Source: an uncultured Pelagibacteraceae bacterium
GTDB lineage: Bacteria > Pseudomonadota > Alphaproteobacteria > Pelagibacterales > Pelagibacteraceae
DNA length: 64,000 nt
Assembly: GCA_902564265.1 (NCBI GenBank)
Contig: CACFAI010000002.1
Coordinates: 87,418-151,417 of the forward strand
Direction: 5' to 3'
Positions 45,304-54,693 of this stretch are shown one piece after another. Under the pieces are notes generated by a model. The model was not told the origin of the DNA and searched no databases. It was given only the letters and a program-made list of their open reading frames with translations. The position numbers were made by a program, and so were the translations under genes. Each line of letters begins with the position of its first letter. Position 1 is the stretch's first letter.

Positions 45304-46470
45304 ATGCAAATTCCAAAAAGTTTTTTAGGTTTTAAGAGAGAAAATGGAAGAGCTGGAACAAGAAATCATGTTATTATTCTTCCAGTAGATGACATTTCAA
45401 ATGCTTGTGCTGAAGCAGTAGCAAATAATATCAAAGGTACGATTGCACTTCCACATTCATATGGCAGATTACAATTTGGAGCGGACTTAGAGCTTCATTT
45501 TAGAACAATGATTGGAACAGGAAGAAATCCAAACGTAGCTGCTGTAATTGTAATTGGTATTGAACCTAAATGGACAAAGAGAATTGTTGATGCAATTTCT
45601 AAAACTGGAAAGCCAGTTGAGGGTTTTAGTATTGAAGGTGTTGGGGATATAGACACGATTGCTAAAGTTTCAAAAAAAGCACAAGAATTTTCAATCTGGG
45701 CATCTGAAAAACAAAGAGAGGAATGTCCCTTAAGTGATTTGTGGATATCGGTAAAATGTGGAGAGTCTGATACAACATCAGGTCTCGCATCTAATCCTAC
45801 GGTTGGAAACTTAATGGATAAACTTGAGCCGCTTGGAGTACACTTGTGTTTTGGTGAAACATCAGAATTAACCGGGGCCGAAACTGTATGTGCAAAAAGA
45901 GGTAAAACAAAAGAAGCCCAAGACAAATTTATGAAAACTTGGAGTTCATACAATGATTTTATATTAAAGGAAGCAACAAATGATTTGTCAGAAAGTCAAC
46001 CAACTGCAGGAAATATTGCTGGAGGACTTACGACAATTGAAGAGAAAGCTTTTGGAAATTTTCAAAAAATAGGTTCAAGAAAATTTATAGATGTATTAGA
46101 ACCAGCTGAAGAACCAACTAAAGGAAAAGGATTATATTTTATGGACACCTCATCAGCTGCTGCTGAATGTGTTACTCTTCAAGCAGCTGGAGGTTTTAAC
46201 ATTCACTTATTTCCAACTGGCCAAGGAAATATAATTGGCAATCCAATTGAGCCTGTAATTAAACTTACAGCTAATCCTTTAACTGCAAAAACTATGAGTG
46301 AGCATATTGATGTCGATGTCTCAAAAATATTATCAAGAGAAATGAATCTTGATCAGGCAGGTAACGAATTAATTAAATCTACTATTAAAGTTGCGAACGG
46401 AAGACTTACTTGCGCTGAAGCTTTAGGTCATAAAGAATTCGTGATGACTAAATTGTATAGAAGTGCTTAA
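45304..46470 (+). CDS. suyB: (2R)-sulfolactate sulfo-lyase, large subunit
   Basis: Catalytic subunit of the 388-residue UxaA C-terminal family. Signatures are [21 protein letters not shown], the LPHSYGR segment, [23 protein letters not shown] and the late [23 protein letters not shown]. With SuyA it would release sulfite and pyruvate from sulfolactate. Altronate or galactarate dehydratases share the fold, but the xsc neighbour and the sulfite genes around favour SuyB. Confidence 0.88.
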   Translation: MQIPKSFLGFKRENGRAGTRNHVIILPVDDISNACAEAVANNIKGTIALPHSYGRLQFGADLELHFRTMIGTGRNPNVAAVIVIGIEPKWTKRIVDAISKTGKPVEGFSIEGVGDIDTIAKVSKKAQEFSIWASEKQREECPLSDLWISVKCGESDTTSGLASNPTVGNLMDKLEPLGVHLCFGETSELTGAETVCAKRGKTKEAQDKFMKTWSSYNDFILKEATNDLSESQPTAGNIAGGLTTIEEKAFGNFQKIGSRKFIDVLEPAEEPTKGKGLYFMDTSSAAAECVTLQAAGGFNIHLFPTGQGNIIGNPIEPVIKLTANPLTAKTMSEHIDVDVSKILSREMNLDQAGNELIKSTIKVANGRLTCAEALGHKEFVMTKLYRSA

Positions 46471-46839
46471 TTAAATTACAGAATTAATAGCTTTATAAAT
46501 TTTATCTTTTCTTAACTCTCCTAAACTTCGATAGACTTCCTTGTTGTTTTTATAAATTACTAATGTAGTTTGAAATTGAATATTAAGTTGTTGAGCAATT
46601 TCTTTTTCTCTAACATCGAAATTTAAGTAAACAAGATTTTTAAAATCTTTCTCAACATCCCTTAAAGCTTTCATTTGACTAGCACAAGATGAGCAATATT
46701 TGATCCATGAACTAATAACTACAGTTTTACCATCTAGCTGGGCTTTATTAAATATTTCTTTGGTGAAAGTAGTCTTTTTTTCACCCGCATTAATATTTAG
46801 TGGAACTAAAAGTATTAATAAAAAAAATATTTTTTTCAT
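46471..46839 (-). CDS. Periplasmic thioredoxin-like protein
   Basis: A 122-residue thioredoxin-fold protein with a signal peptide (residues 1-18, LNINAGEKK). The redox motif is CSSC at about 48-51 in WIKYCSSCASQ. It resembles the C-terminal domain of DsbD. A conserved proline region (FQTTLVIYKNNKE) follows but has threonine where cis-proline is usual. It is 34 bases downstream of the TauE-type gene in the same direction. Confidence 0.82.
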   Translation of the reverse strand: MKKIFFLLILLVPLNINAGEKKTTFTKEIFNKAQLDGKTVVISSWIKYCSSCASQMKALRDVEKDFKNLVYLNFDVREKEIAQQLNIQFQTTLVIYKNNKEVYRSLGELRKDKIYKAINSVI

Positions 46840-46873
46840 AACTTTTTATATCAATTATTTTAAAGGCATGAAA

Positions 46874-47971
46874 CTATTTTTGTGAAGCAGGTGGAGCTGT
46901 ATAAACAAATTTCTTTTTAAGATTTGATAAAAATCTTCTCAAAATTGCCGCACCAACTCCTAAAACGAGAGCTAAAACTATTGAGAACAATCCATATAAA
47001 ACAGGAACATTTTTAGACAAATCTTTTACAAATTGTGAAATCGGTCCTAACTTTTTAGATCCGTTATTTGATATCTCCTTAATAACCTCCTCCACAAAAA
47101 AAGTGTCATACGCTATTGCAATTCCGACAAACAATAAGAGCATAGCCAAAATTGTCTTGAACTGAGAGCTGTCAACTTTTTCTCCAATCTTTTGACCGAT
47201 TTGAACTCCTAGTATTGAGCCTAAAATTAAAACTGTAACTAAGATTAAGTCAATAGTTCCGTAATTAAATGCATGTAGAATTGTGACTATTGCACTTATA
47301 AAAATAGTAACAAATAAAGAAGTTCCGGGAATTAATTTTGTAGGCATTCCTATAATATAAATCATCGCAGGAACAAGTATAAAAGCACCACCAACACCAA
47401 GAATAGCTGCTATATAACCTACTATAAATCCAATTATGATCGGGGTAAAAGCGCTTTCGTATAGTTTGGATTTTTTAAACCTCATTCTAAAGGGCAAACC
47501 TTGTAACCAATTATGATCATGTAGTTTTTTTTTGACAATAATTTTTTTTCTTGCCCTATCTATTTCTGTTACACCTTGAATCAACATCATAGTTCCGATG
47601 ATAGCTAGTATGTACATATATGCTAGTGAAATAACGATATTAATTTTTCCAATGTCTTGAAAATAAGTAAAAGTTAAAATACCTAGGATAGTTCCCATAG
47701 TACCACCAACTACAATCATTAAACCCATTTTATAATCAAGAGTTCCTTTCAAATAATGAGTGGTAGAACCCGATATCGATGTGCCAAGAATATTATTTGC
47801 TTCATTTGGAACTGCATAAGCTGGTGGAATTCCTAAAAAAATTAAAAAAGGGGTCATTAAAAAACCTCCTCCAACACCAAACAAACCTGATAAAATTCCA
47901 ACAACTAAACTTAAAAAAAAGATAAAAGGTAAGCTTACATTTACTTCTGCAATAGGAAGAAAGAACTCCAT
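46874..47971 (-). CDS. TauE/SafE family sulfite/sulfonate exporter
   Basis: A 365-residue inner-membrane protein of the TSUP family with about eight to nine helices. Both family repeats are visible: GILSGLFGVGGGFLMTPFLIFLGIPPAYAVPNE and GYIAAILGVGGAFILVPAMIYIIGMPTKLIPGTS. Between them is a basic cytoplasmic loop. The context of xsc, suyAB and apr genes suggests it exports sulfite released from sulfonates. Import of another anion is an alternative. Confidence 0.9.
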   Translation of the reverse strand: MEFFLPIAEVNVSLPFIFFLSLVVGILSGLFGVGGGFLMTPFLIFLGIPPAYAVPNEANNILGTSISGSTTHYLKGTLDYKMGLMIVVGGTMGTILGILTFTYFQDIGKINIVISLAYMYILAIIGTMMLIQGVTEIDRARKKIIVKKKLHDHNWLQGLPFRMRFKKSKLYESAFTPIIIGFIVGYIAAILGVGGAFILVPAMIYIIGMPTKLIPGTSLFVTIFISAIVTILHAFNYGTIDLILVTVLILGSILGVQIGQKIGEKVDSSQFKTILAMLLLFVGIAIAYDTFFVEEVIKEISNNGSKKLGPISQFVKDLSKNVPVLYGLFSIVLALVLGVGAAILRRFLSNLKKKFVYTAPPASQK

Positions 47972-48017
47972 TAGGATTAATTATTCCTCAAAATTATCAA
48001 AGTCAACTGTTTGATGT

Positions 48018-48167
48018 TTAGAATCCAAAAAAAGTACTAGATAACATTACTACCCAGTATGCTGCTAAACCTATATATAGAGCAAATTTAGTATTTATAT
48101 TTGATATAATTTTTAAGTTAAATATGTGCTTGAAAAAGTTTGCGGGTTTTTGAAAATATTCAAGCAT
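48018..48167 (-). CDS. Small single-helix protein in the apr-tauE run
   Basis: A 49-residue frame, MLEYFQKPANFFKHIF at its start, with one hydrophobic segment (about residues 28-45). No family is recognised. It lies 42 bases after the 116-residue unknown gene and 46 bases before tauE, all in the same direction, so it is likely part of the apr transcript. Confidence 0.5.
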   Translation of the reverse strand: MLEYFQKPANFFKHIFNLKIISNINTKFALYIGLAAYWVVMLSSTFFGF

Positions 48168-48209
48168 ATTCACCAAGTACACCTTAATAAGGATCTTTGC
48201 AAGAATTTT

Positions 48210-48560
48210 TTAAAAAATAGTTGCTCCAAATACCTTCACAGCACCACCCTCTTCTCCGAGAACTAATCTGCCTAAAAACTCACCTTCTTCTTTAGTGCTT
48301 GTCTGTTTAAATAATACAGTCACGTGCATACCTCGTCTTAAACAACCAAAGGCTTCGAAATTTTCTGTTAAACTTGAGATTAATTTGTTACTTGCCCATT
48401 GTTTGCCAAGCTCTACCTCATTAGCTCCATAAAGCATTTGCGAAGAGAAGTCCCTGGTAAACCCACCATAATCTTTCATATTTGAGGACTTAATAAGATT
48501 TAACCATATTGGATTAGCCAATTTTATAATTTCATCATCAGTCTTTGATGTGAAGCTCAT
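48210..48560 (-). CDS. Unknown 116-residue protein next to aprA
   Basis: A soluble protein without signal peptide or membrane helix. It alternates helices at the front (DDEIIKLANPIWLNLIKS) with strands in the last 50 residues (GMHVTVLFKQ, GEFLGRLVLGEEGGAVKVFGATIF), an outline compatible with an NTF2-like fold, though this is only a guess. One cysteine is present. It follows aprA by 15 bases, which suggests a role linked to APS reductase. Confidence 0.72.
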   Translation of the reverse strand: MSFTSKTDDEIIKLANPIWLNLIKSSNMKDYGGFTRDFSSQMLYGANEVELGKQWASNKLISSLTENFEAFGCLRRGMHVTVLFKQTSTKEEGEFLGRLVLGEEGGAVKVFGATIF

Positions 48561-48575
48561 AATTTAGAAGTCCTT

Positions 48576-50435
48576 TTAAGATGCCTTTTTTTTCTCTTTG
48601 TCGTCGACTATGTGATAAACAGGTTTTTTTTCCATTGTAAACTTGCCTGTTTCGGGATCTCTTCTTGATACTGTGAGGCAATGCCAATTTTCATCATCCA
48701 ATTTCATATGATCACCTCTATAATAGTATCCTGGCCAACGAGTTTCTTCTCTAAACAAAGTGTGCTCAGTAACACATTGGGATGTTAAAGCTCTATGTTT
48801 CAGCTCCCAGGCTCTCATTAACTGATGGTAATCCTCGGCCCCTACATTTTCTAGGTCCTCTTGAAGCCAATCTAATAATTCTAAACCTTTTTTAAGAAGG
48901 TTATCATTTGTCATATAGTTGTTAGTGATACCACCACAATATTCGTCCATAATTTTTTGAAGTCTTTGTAGACCTTGTATAGGTGAAATATAGCTTGGTG
49001 AAACTGTGCCTCCAGTTATTTCATTTCTTCCGACTGTATAGTTTTCCAAAGGTTTATATATAACTTCTTTTAAATCATTATATTGTTTCTCGCTTACTTT
49101 TATATTATTAGCTTTTTTATCTTCGATGTATTTAACAGCAGCTTTTGCAGCTAGTCTTCCTTCAGTGAAAGAACCTGATGAAAATTTGTGTGCACTTCCT
49201 CCAACGGTGTCACCTGCTCCGAATAAACCCTCTACAGACATCATTCTGTTATATCCCCAAAAATAATCGTCTGGTGCAATGTCCTCTGGACCACTTACCC
49301 ATGCTCCTGAACACGTTGCGTGTGAACCCATTACATAAGGCTCTGAGGTTGTTAATTCTGGATTAGTATACTTTGGATCAATGTTTTGTGATGCCCACAC
49401 TACAGCTTGACCCACTGTCATACCTAAAAAGTTTTCCCAGCCAACAGTTTCTAAATGAGGATCTTGAAAGGCTTCTTTAGTTACCATATGGATTGGTCCA
49501 CCGCCTGCTGCAACTTCTTGAATGAAAGCATGATTTCTTAAACAAGTTGGGGTTGGATGATGATCTATATATTCTCCAACGAGTTTTTTGGTAGCATCGT
49601 ACCATTTCTTTTCATAATTCTCCCCGTTAGCATTTTGCGTGTAAGTTTTTAAATGTAAAAAATATGCGCCAACTGGACCGTAACCATCTTTAAATCTGCA
49701 AAGTACAATTCTATTTTCCATTTGTGTCATCTTAGCACCCGCTGCTATCGGTAATGCGTAAGCTGAGCCATTACTCCATGGTGCATACCAAGTTCTTCCC
49801 ATACCTTCACCAACTGCTCTAGGTTTAAATATATGTGATGCTCCACCAGCAGCTATAATTACTGCTTTAGCTTTAAATACATGATAATCACCAGTTCTCA
49901 TATTAAAACCAACTGCCCCAGCGACTCTATTTTCATTTTCTTCATCTTTAAGAAGATGAGTTATCATTATTCTATTGTAAATTTTATCAGCTGACTTTTT
50001 TGCAGCTTCAGCAACGATCGGTTTATAACTTTCTCCGTGAATCATTATTTGCCACTTACCTTCTCTTTGGTATCTACCTGTCTCTTTATTTTTCATCATA
50101 GGCAATCCCCACTCATCAAACATATGAACAGTTGAGTCTACGTGTCTTGCCATGTCATAACCTAAATCTTCTCTAACTAGCCCCATCAAATCATTTCTAG
50201 CATATCTTACATGATCTTCAGGTTGGTTTTCTCCCCACTGCATACCCATGTAACAATTAATTGCGTAAAGTCCTTGAGCTACCGCACCACTTCTATCGAT
50301 GTTTGCTTTTTCAACACAAATGATTTTTAAATTTCTTCCCCAGTGTCTAGCTTCAAAAGTAGCACCAGTACCTGCCATACCTCCACCAACAACTAGTACA
50401 TCGCAATCTTCAAAGACAGTTTTATTTTTAGGCAT
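48576..50435 (-). CDS. aprA: Adenylylsulfate reductase, alpha subunit
   Basis: FAD-binding catalytic subunit of dissimilatory APS reductase, here expected to oxidise sulfite and AMP to APS. The 619-residue protein has the FAD motif VLVVGGGMAGTGATFEARHW near the N-terminus, SGAVAQGLYAIN, a GGASHIFKPRAVGEGMGRTWYAPWSNGS segment and GLFGAGDTVGGSAHKFSSGSFTEGR. These match AprA and exclude ordinary succinate dehydrogenase. It overlaps the aprB stop by one base. Confidence 0.95.
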   Translation of the reverse strand: MPKNKTVFEDCDVLVVGGGMAGTGATFEARHWGRNLKIICVEKANIDRSGAVAQGLYAINCYMGMQWGENQPEDHVRYARNDLMGLVREDLGYDMARHVDSTVHMFDEWGLPMMKNKETGRYQREGKWQIMIHGESYKPIVAEAAKKSADKIYNRIMITHLLKDEENENRVAGAVGFNMRTGDYHVFKAKAVIIAAGGASHIFKPRAVGEGMGRTWYAPWSNGSAYALPIAAGAKMTQMENRIVLCRFKDGYGPVGAYFLHLKTYTQNANGENYEKKWYDATKKLVGEYIDHHPTPTCLRNHAFIQEVAAGGGPIHMVTKEAFQDPHLETVGWENFLGMTVGQAVVWASQNIDPKYTNPELTTSEPYVMGSHATCSGAWVSGPEDIAPDDYFWGYNRMMSVEGLFGAGDTVGGSAHKFSSGSFTEGRLAAKAAVKYIEDKKANNIKVSEKQYNDLKEVIYKPLENYTVGRNEITGGTVSPSYISPIQGLQRLQKIMDEYCGGITNNYMTNDNLLKKGLELLDWLQEDLENVGAEDYHQLMRAWELKHRALTSQCVTEHTLFREETRWPGYYYRGDHMKLDDENWHCLTVSRRDPETGKFTMEKKPVYHIVDDKEKKKAS

Positions 50436-50905
50436 TAATAATAAACTCCTTTTTTAAAGGAATTCTTATCTAAAGTTGGAAGATCTTTATCAGTATTTAA
50501 ACCGTGAGGCTCATTATAAAGTATTTGAGAATTGATTTCTCCTTGATTAGGTTTGTCACCATCAGCAAGTTTAGGAATAAATTTTCCCCATGGTTTTGTT
50601 GTTATCGGAGATACAAAATCTTTTTCTGTTCCATTTCTAAATTTTATTTTCCAAGAGATCGTTCCTTTTTCTTCTTCTCTTCTAACTCTTACACTATGAC
50701 CCATTGGAGCAAAGTCAGCATAGCCTCTTACATCTATTGCGTGATTAGGACAAGCTTTAACACAAGAATAACACTCCCAACAAAAATTTGGCTCAATGTT
50801 TTTTGCTCTTCTAATATTTTTATCTATATGCATTATATCTGAAGGACAGATATCTACACAGTGGCCACAACCATCGCACCTAGTCATGTATACAAATGTT
50901 GACAT
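50435..50905 (-). CDS. aprB: Adenylylsulfate reductase, beta subunit
   Basis: Electron-transfer subunit with two 4Fe-4S clusters, 156 residues. The ferredoxin motifs are CDGCGHCVDICP (10-21) and CWECYSCVKACP (42-53). The C-terminal half is the AprB-specific tail that wraps around AprA. Order and overlap with aprA are standard for sulfur-oxidising bacteria. Confidence 0.95.
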   Translation of the reverse strand: MSTFVYMTRCDGCGHCVDICPSDIMHIDKNIRRAKNIEPNFCWECYSCVKACPNHAIDVRGYADFAPMGHSVRVRREEEKGTISWKIKFRNGTEKDFVSPITTKPWGKFIPKLADGDKPNQGEINSQILYNEPHGLNTDKDLPTLDKNSFKKGVYY

Positions 50906-50936
50906 TTATTTTATCTCCTTTTTTAATTCTAACATA

Positions 50937-51725
50937 TTAATAGTGTTTTGGCTCTTCTCTTTTTATGCCAAGCCCAAATTGTTCAGGCGCATCTGCTGGT
51001 GGGGGAAGATTGTCTCTTGAACCATCAGCTTCAGCTAAATTTTTTTGTATCGCTGCCCCAGGCTTATAGAACATGTGAGCAAACTTAGACCAGTAAACGC
51101 CTCCGAACAAAACTATATTTGAAACCCCAAAAAGCACTAGAAATAAAGTGTCCCATCCAAACATTTGATTAAACTGTAGGTAAGACCAAAATAAACCAAA
51201 AGTAGCAGAAGCTAAGAGTGCTAACACAAATAAATCTGCAGTAATTATTCTAAATACTGAATTTGCTTCAGCTGCAACGTCTACTCTTAAAAAAAGCCAA
51301 AACCAATATCCACCCAAGCAAGTCATTATTGCTCCAACATGCCAAAGAATTGGCCAAATGTTTGGAGTTTGAGAATCGGTATAAAAAAATATCATTGCAG
51401 CAGAACCAATCCAAAAAAGGATTGTTCCATACATTCCTAAGACATGGGCAATTCTTCTTTTGCCCCAGCCGAGTTCAGCTGTAGTTCCGATGTCATGAAT
51501 AATTGTTTTGCCAATAACTGCCAACCTCTCGCCTGTTCCCAGCTCTTTTTTGGCTGATTTTTTTGCTTTTTTGGCATTATTGAAAAAATATTTAACATTT
51601 TTTTTATGTATCATATCTAATAATGTGCCTAAAATAACTAATCCAACCATAATGATCACAAAAGATTGAATTGCCATCATTGGAATTGTTTTGGCCAAAA
51701 TTGCAAATGGATTGGTTGTAAACAT
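50937..51725 (-). CDS. aprM: Membrane anchor of APS reductase
   Basis: A 262-residue protein with about five to six membrane helices, located just upstream of aprB. AprM is thought to link AprAB to the quinone pool in sulfur oxidisers that lack the QmoABC complex. Histidines within or near helices (LWHVGAIMT, RIAHVLGMYG) might bind heme. The identity rests on topology and neighbourhood. Confidence 0.85.
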   Translation of the reverse strand: MFTTNPFAILAKTIPMMAIQSFVIIMVGLVILGTLLDMIHKKNVKYFFNNAKKAKKSAKKELGTGERLAVIGKTIIHDIGTTAELGWGKRRIAHVLGMYGTILFWIGSAAMIFFYTDSQTPNIWPILWHVGAIMTCLGGYWFWLFLRVDVAAEANSVFRIITADLFVLALLASATFGLFWSYLQFNQMFGWDTLFLVLFGVSNIVLFGGVYWSKFAHMFYKPGAAIQKNLAEADGSRDNLPPPADAPEQFGLGIKREEPKHY

Positions 51726-51811
51726 ATTTTTATAAAAATTTTATTATTACTAGTATACTTAAAAAAATAGTTCAACAGTGATTAAAGCGCACTATTTGCC
51801 CAATAAGAACA

Positions 51812-52216
51812 TTATTTTTTAATTTTTCGAGTATAATGTTGTTTTGAAGGTATAACGCTTCTAACTCCACCTTGTGGATTATCCACGTCCCCTTTTCTTC
51901 TTGGAATCACATGTATATGACAATGAAATATAGATTGGCCCGCAACCTTTCCAGCATTTGTTCCTATATTAAAACCCTCTACTGATTTATCTTCTTTCAT
52001 TATTTTTTTTTTTAATCTATTAATAAGATCATTGCAGGCTAAGATTTCTTTTTCATCTAATTCAAAATAATTTTCTATACATCTCTTTGGAACAACTAAT
52101 GAGTGTAATTGTGAAACAGGATAACTATCGGAAGAAGCATATGCGTAATCATTTTCAAATATTAATTCTTTCTGATTAATTTTACAGAATATACAAGGAT
52201 TGTTTGGGTCATTCAT
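51812..52216 (-). CDS. HIT family nucleotide-binding protein
   Basis: A 134-residue histidine-triad protein, with the motif HCHIHVIPRR near residue 98 and the N-terminal CIFCKINQKE segment. HIT proteins hydrolyse nucleoside phosphoramidates or dinucleoside polyphosphates. It is the last gene of the metC-MFS-pab run, 5 bases after pabC. Confidence 0.93.
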   Translation of the reverse strand: MNDPNNPCIFCKINQKELIFENDYAYASSDSYPVSQLHSLVVPKRCIENYFELDEKEILACNDLINRLKKKIMKEDKSVEGFNIGTNAGKVAGQSIFHCHIHVIPRRKGDVDNPQGGVRSVIPSKQHYTRKIKK

Positions 52217-52221
52217 AATGA

Positions 52222-52962
52222 TTAAAAATTTAAATGTTTGTTCACTTTTTGATATGCGAAATTATTTTTACTCTTCCAATTCATGTGTTTAATATATTTG
52301 ACAGATGTAACACCTTTTCCTGAACCTATTAACATTATTTCATCGAATTTTTTCAAATCTCTACAATAAATATCTTTAAATGAAATTTTAATCTTACCTT
52401 TCAAATAGTTTATTGTGTTTCCAATATAACAATTATTTTTTGGTGAGAAGTACTCTCCATTTTTGAAGAATAAAATATTTGAGGTACAGGTTTCTAAAAT
52501 TTTTCCCCTATAAACCAAAGCTATGTCAGTTTTACTTGGGTCGTATTTATTCAATTCTTTGAGAATTTTTTTATAATAAAGATTTTTTGTTACGGGATCA
52601 ACTCTTTTATAATTTATAATTTTAAGTTCAAAATTTTTTCTAGACTTAAGTCTTTTACGTATAGATATCGAGAGAATTTTTTTTGTTAAAGCAACTCGGA
52701 GTAAATGGTCATAATTAATATTTTTATTAATGTTTGAATAAATTAAATTACTAATATTTTTCTCAATTTTATTGGTGTAAATCTTATACCTTTTAAGAGA
52801 TTTAATTAATCTCTTAAAGTGACTTTTAAACAAAATAAGCTTACCAGGTTTTCCTAGGAGTCTTATAGTTGTAAAGACTCCGTGAGATCCCCATAAATCT
52901 TTAAATCTTATTTCTTTTTGATTACTTACTTGATAAGATTTTTTTAATAAAAAAATTGCCAT
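52222..52962 (-). CDS. pabC: Class IV aminotransferase, probable 4-amino-4-deoxychorismate lyase
   Basis: PLP enzyme that would release p-aminobenzoate and pyruvate for folate synthesis. In the 246-residue protein the PLP lysine is likely K126 (VTKNLYYKK), and E157 begins the ETCTSNILFF motif. The late GSGKGVTSVKYI segment is compatible with the family. D-amino acid and branched-chain aminotransferases share the fold. The pabA and pabB neighbours decide the call. The start lies 41 bases inside the end of pabA. Confidence 0.82.
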   Translation of the reverse strand: MAIFLLKKSYQVSNQKEIRFKDLWGSHGVFTTIRLLGKPGKLILFKSHFKRLIKSLKRYKIYTNKIEKNISNLIYSNINKNINYDHLLRVALTKKILSISIRKRLKSRKNFELKIINYKRVDPVTKNLYYKKILKELNKYDPSKTDIALVYRGKILETCTSNILFFKNGEYFSPKNNCYIGNTINYLKGKIKISFKDIYCRDLKKFDEIMLIGSGKGVTSVKYIKHMNWKSKNNFAYQKVNKHLNF

Positions 52963-53482
52963 TTTCAGTTAAGAATGAGTCGGGATGAAATTGAAATCCA
53001 TAAATTTTATTTAGATTATCCTCAAAAGCCATCGCTGTGTTGGTTTTTGTACACCGCATTGTAATATTGAGATTTTTCGAAAAATATGGTTCATTTAATT
53101 TTAACGAATGATATCTCCCGATATTAAACACTTTATTTTTTTTAAAAATTTTGCTTTTTCCATTTACTCTAATTTTTGATTGATACCCATGGTAAATTTT
53201 ATTTTGTTGTCTAATTTTTCCACCTTCGTTATATAATATCAACTGAAATCCTAAACATATACCAATCATTTTTTTTTTACCCTTATATTTATTATAAATT
53301 TTTGAAGTTTCTGGATAATCTTTTGGAGAACCAGGGCCTGGAGAAAAAACTATCACATCTGATTTATTTAATAATTTTTTGTTTATATCAAAATAATCAG
53401 AGCAGTGAACTTTATCAAATTGAGAAAATTGATGAACCACATTCCATGTAAAAGAATCTTGATGATCAATAATATATATCAT
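52922..53482 (-). CDS. pabA: Aminodeoxychorismate/anthranilate synthase glutaminase subunit
   Basis: Class I glutamine amidotransferase that supplies ammonia to the partner synthase (186 residues). The nucleophile is C76 in GICLGFQ, where GFQ replaces the usual GHQ, and the catalytic histidine is H166. The third triad residue, normally Glu in HPES, is aspartate here (HPDS, D168). The start overlaps the pabB stop by 4 bases. Confidence 0.85.
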   Translation of the reverse strand: MIYIIDHQDSFTWNVVHQFSQFDKVHCSDYFDINKKLLNKSDVIVFSPGPGSPKDYPETSKIYNKYKGKKKMIGICLGFQLILYNEGGKIRQQNKIYHGYQSKIRVNGKSKIFKKNKVFNIGRYHSLKLNEPYFSKNLNITMRCTKTNTAMAFEDNLNKIYGFQFHPDSFLTENGNFFIKKILSSK

Positions 53483-54693
53483 TTAAATAACTCCAATAAT
53501 GATTTCGCTTTAATATAATTTTCGCTAAATTCTTTTTTTGATGAACTATCCAATACAACACCTGAGGCTGCTGATATCTCCGAAACATTTTTGAAATTTA
53601 GAATTGATCTTATAATGATGTTAAACCTCATATCCATATTAAATTTAATAAATCCAAAACTTCCTGTGAAAATATTTCGTCCCTCTTTTTCTTGACTATT
53701 TAATAGTTGGAGTGTTCTTATTTTTGGACAACCTATAACAGACCCACCGGGCATCATAGATTTAATAATGTCTTTGAGATTGATATTATTCTTTAATTTA
53801 CCCTCTATTGTAGATACGTAGTGATACAAATGTTTATACTCCTCTACATATTTTTTTTTTTTGATTACTACACTTCCTGGTTTACAAATCTTTGATAAAT
53901 CGTTTCTCTCCATATCTACAATCATATTATGTTCTTTTGTCTCTTTATTGTTATTCTTAAAGAAATTGAGAGCTTTAGATTTGTTTAAATTTTGATTTTT
54001 TTTTAGTGTTCCAGCTATTGGTTTCGTTATCACCTTTAATCCCTTTTTTTCTATTAAAGTTTCAGGAGAGCAACTAACAATAGAATAATTCTTGTCTCTT
54101 ATCATAAAGGCCTCAGGAGAGGAGTTTACCTTCATTAATTTCCAAAAAAAACTCACAGGATCTATCTCAGATTTATTTTTATATTTTGTGCAAATTTTTA
54201 TTTGATAAGTCTCACCTGCTCTGATTTTTTTAGAAAAAAGATTGAAGATTCTTTTATACTTTTCAAAGTTAATATTTACTTTAAATGGTTTTAATATTTT
54301 AGTTTGATTAAAATGGTATTTAAAACTTTGTTTCTTTAATGTTGAAGATATTTTAATTTTTTTTGATAAAGTAATTATAGTTTCTGGTTTATAGAAAAGA
54401 CCTTTGTAAAATCCATTCTTTTTTTGATTTTTAATTCTAATATTTAGCAAATTACATAATATTTCGTAACCAAAAAAACCTACATAGAGATCTTGCTCCC
54501 TTTTTAATTTTTTTTTCGTTATGTTGTTTAAAAAATTTTCTATATTTGAGTTGTTAAGTACTATTCTCTTTGAAAAATCTGTAAATATCTTATACCCCTC
54601 CTTATATCTATAGATGATCATAGGTTTATCTGATTGATATAATTTCTCCAGATAAGGACTAAAATTCGATTTATGCTTTTTGTAATCTATCAA
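53479..54693 (-). CDS. pabB: Chorismate-binding synthase, aminodeoxychorismate synthase type (PIAGT motif)
   Basis: Converts chorismate with ammonia to aminodeoxychorismate, or to anthranilate in the TrpE branch. The 404-residue protein has the chorismate-binding core: AGETYQIKICTKY, SPETLIEKKG, VERNDL-like DMERNDLSKIC and MMPGGSVIGCPKIRT. The active-site motif is PIAGT (225-229), so alanine stands where enterobacterial PabB has a nucleophilic lysine. pabA and pabC neighbours favour the folate branch. It overlaps the MFS gene end by 23 bases. Confidence 0.8.
   Translation of the reverse strand: MIDYKKHKSNFSPYLEKLYQSDKPMIIYRYKEGYKIFTDFSKRIVLNNSNIENFLNNITKKKLKREQDLYVGFFGYEILCNLLNIRIKNQKKNGFYKGLFYKPETIITLSKKIKISSTLKKQSFKYHFNQTKILKPFKVNINFEKYKRIFNLFSKKIRAGETYQIKICTKYKNKSEIDPVSFFWKLMKVNSSPEAFMIRDKNYSIVSCSPETLIEKKGLKVITKPIAGTLKKNQNLNKSKALNFFKNNNKETKEHNMIVDMERNDLSKICKPGSVVIKKKKYVEEYKHLYHYVSTIEGKLKNNINLKDIIKSMMPGGSVIGCPKIRTLQLLNSQEKEGRNIFTGSFGFIKFNMDMRFNIIIRSILNFKNVSEISAASGVVLDSSSKKEFSENYIKAKSLLELFK

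Noticed and set aside
45495..45953. 152-codon minus-strand frame inside suyB
   Set aside because: It is the complement of the conserved SuyB core with no ribosome-binding context or recognisable domain.
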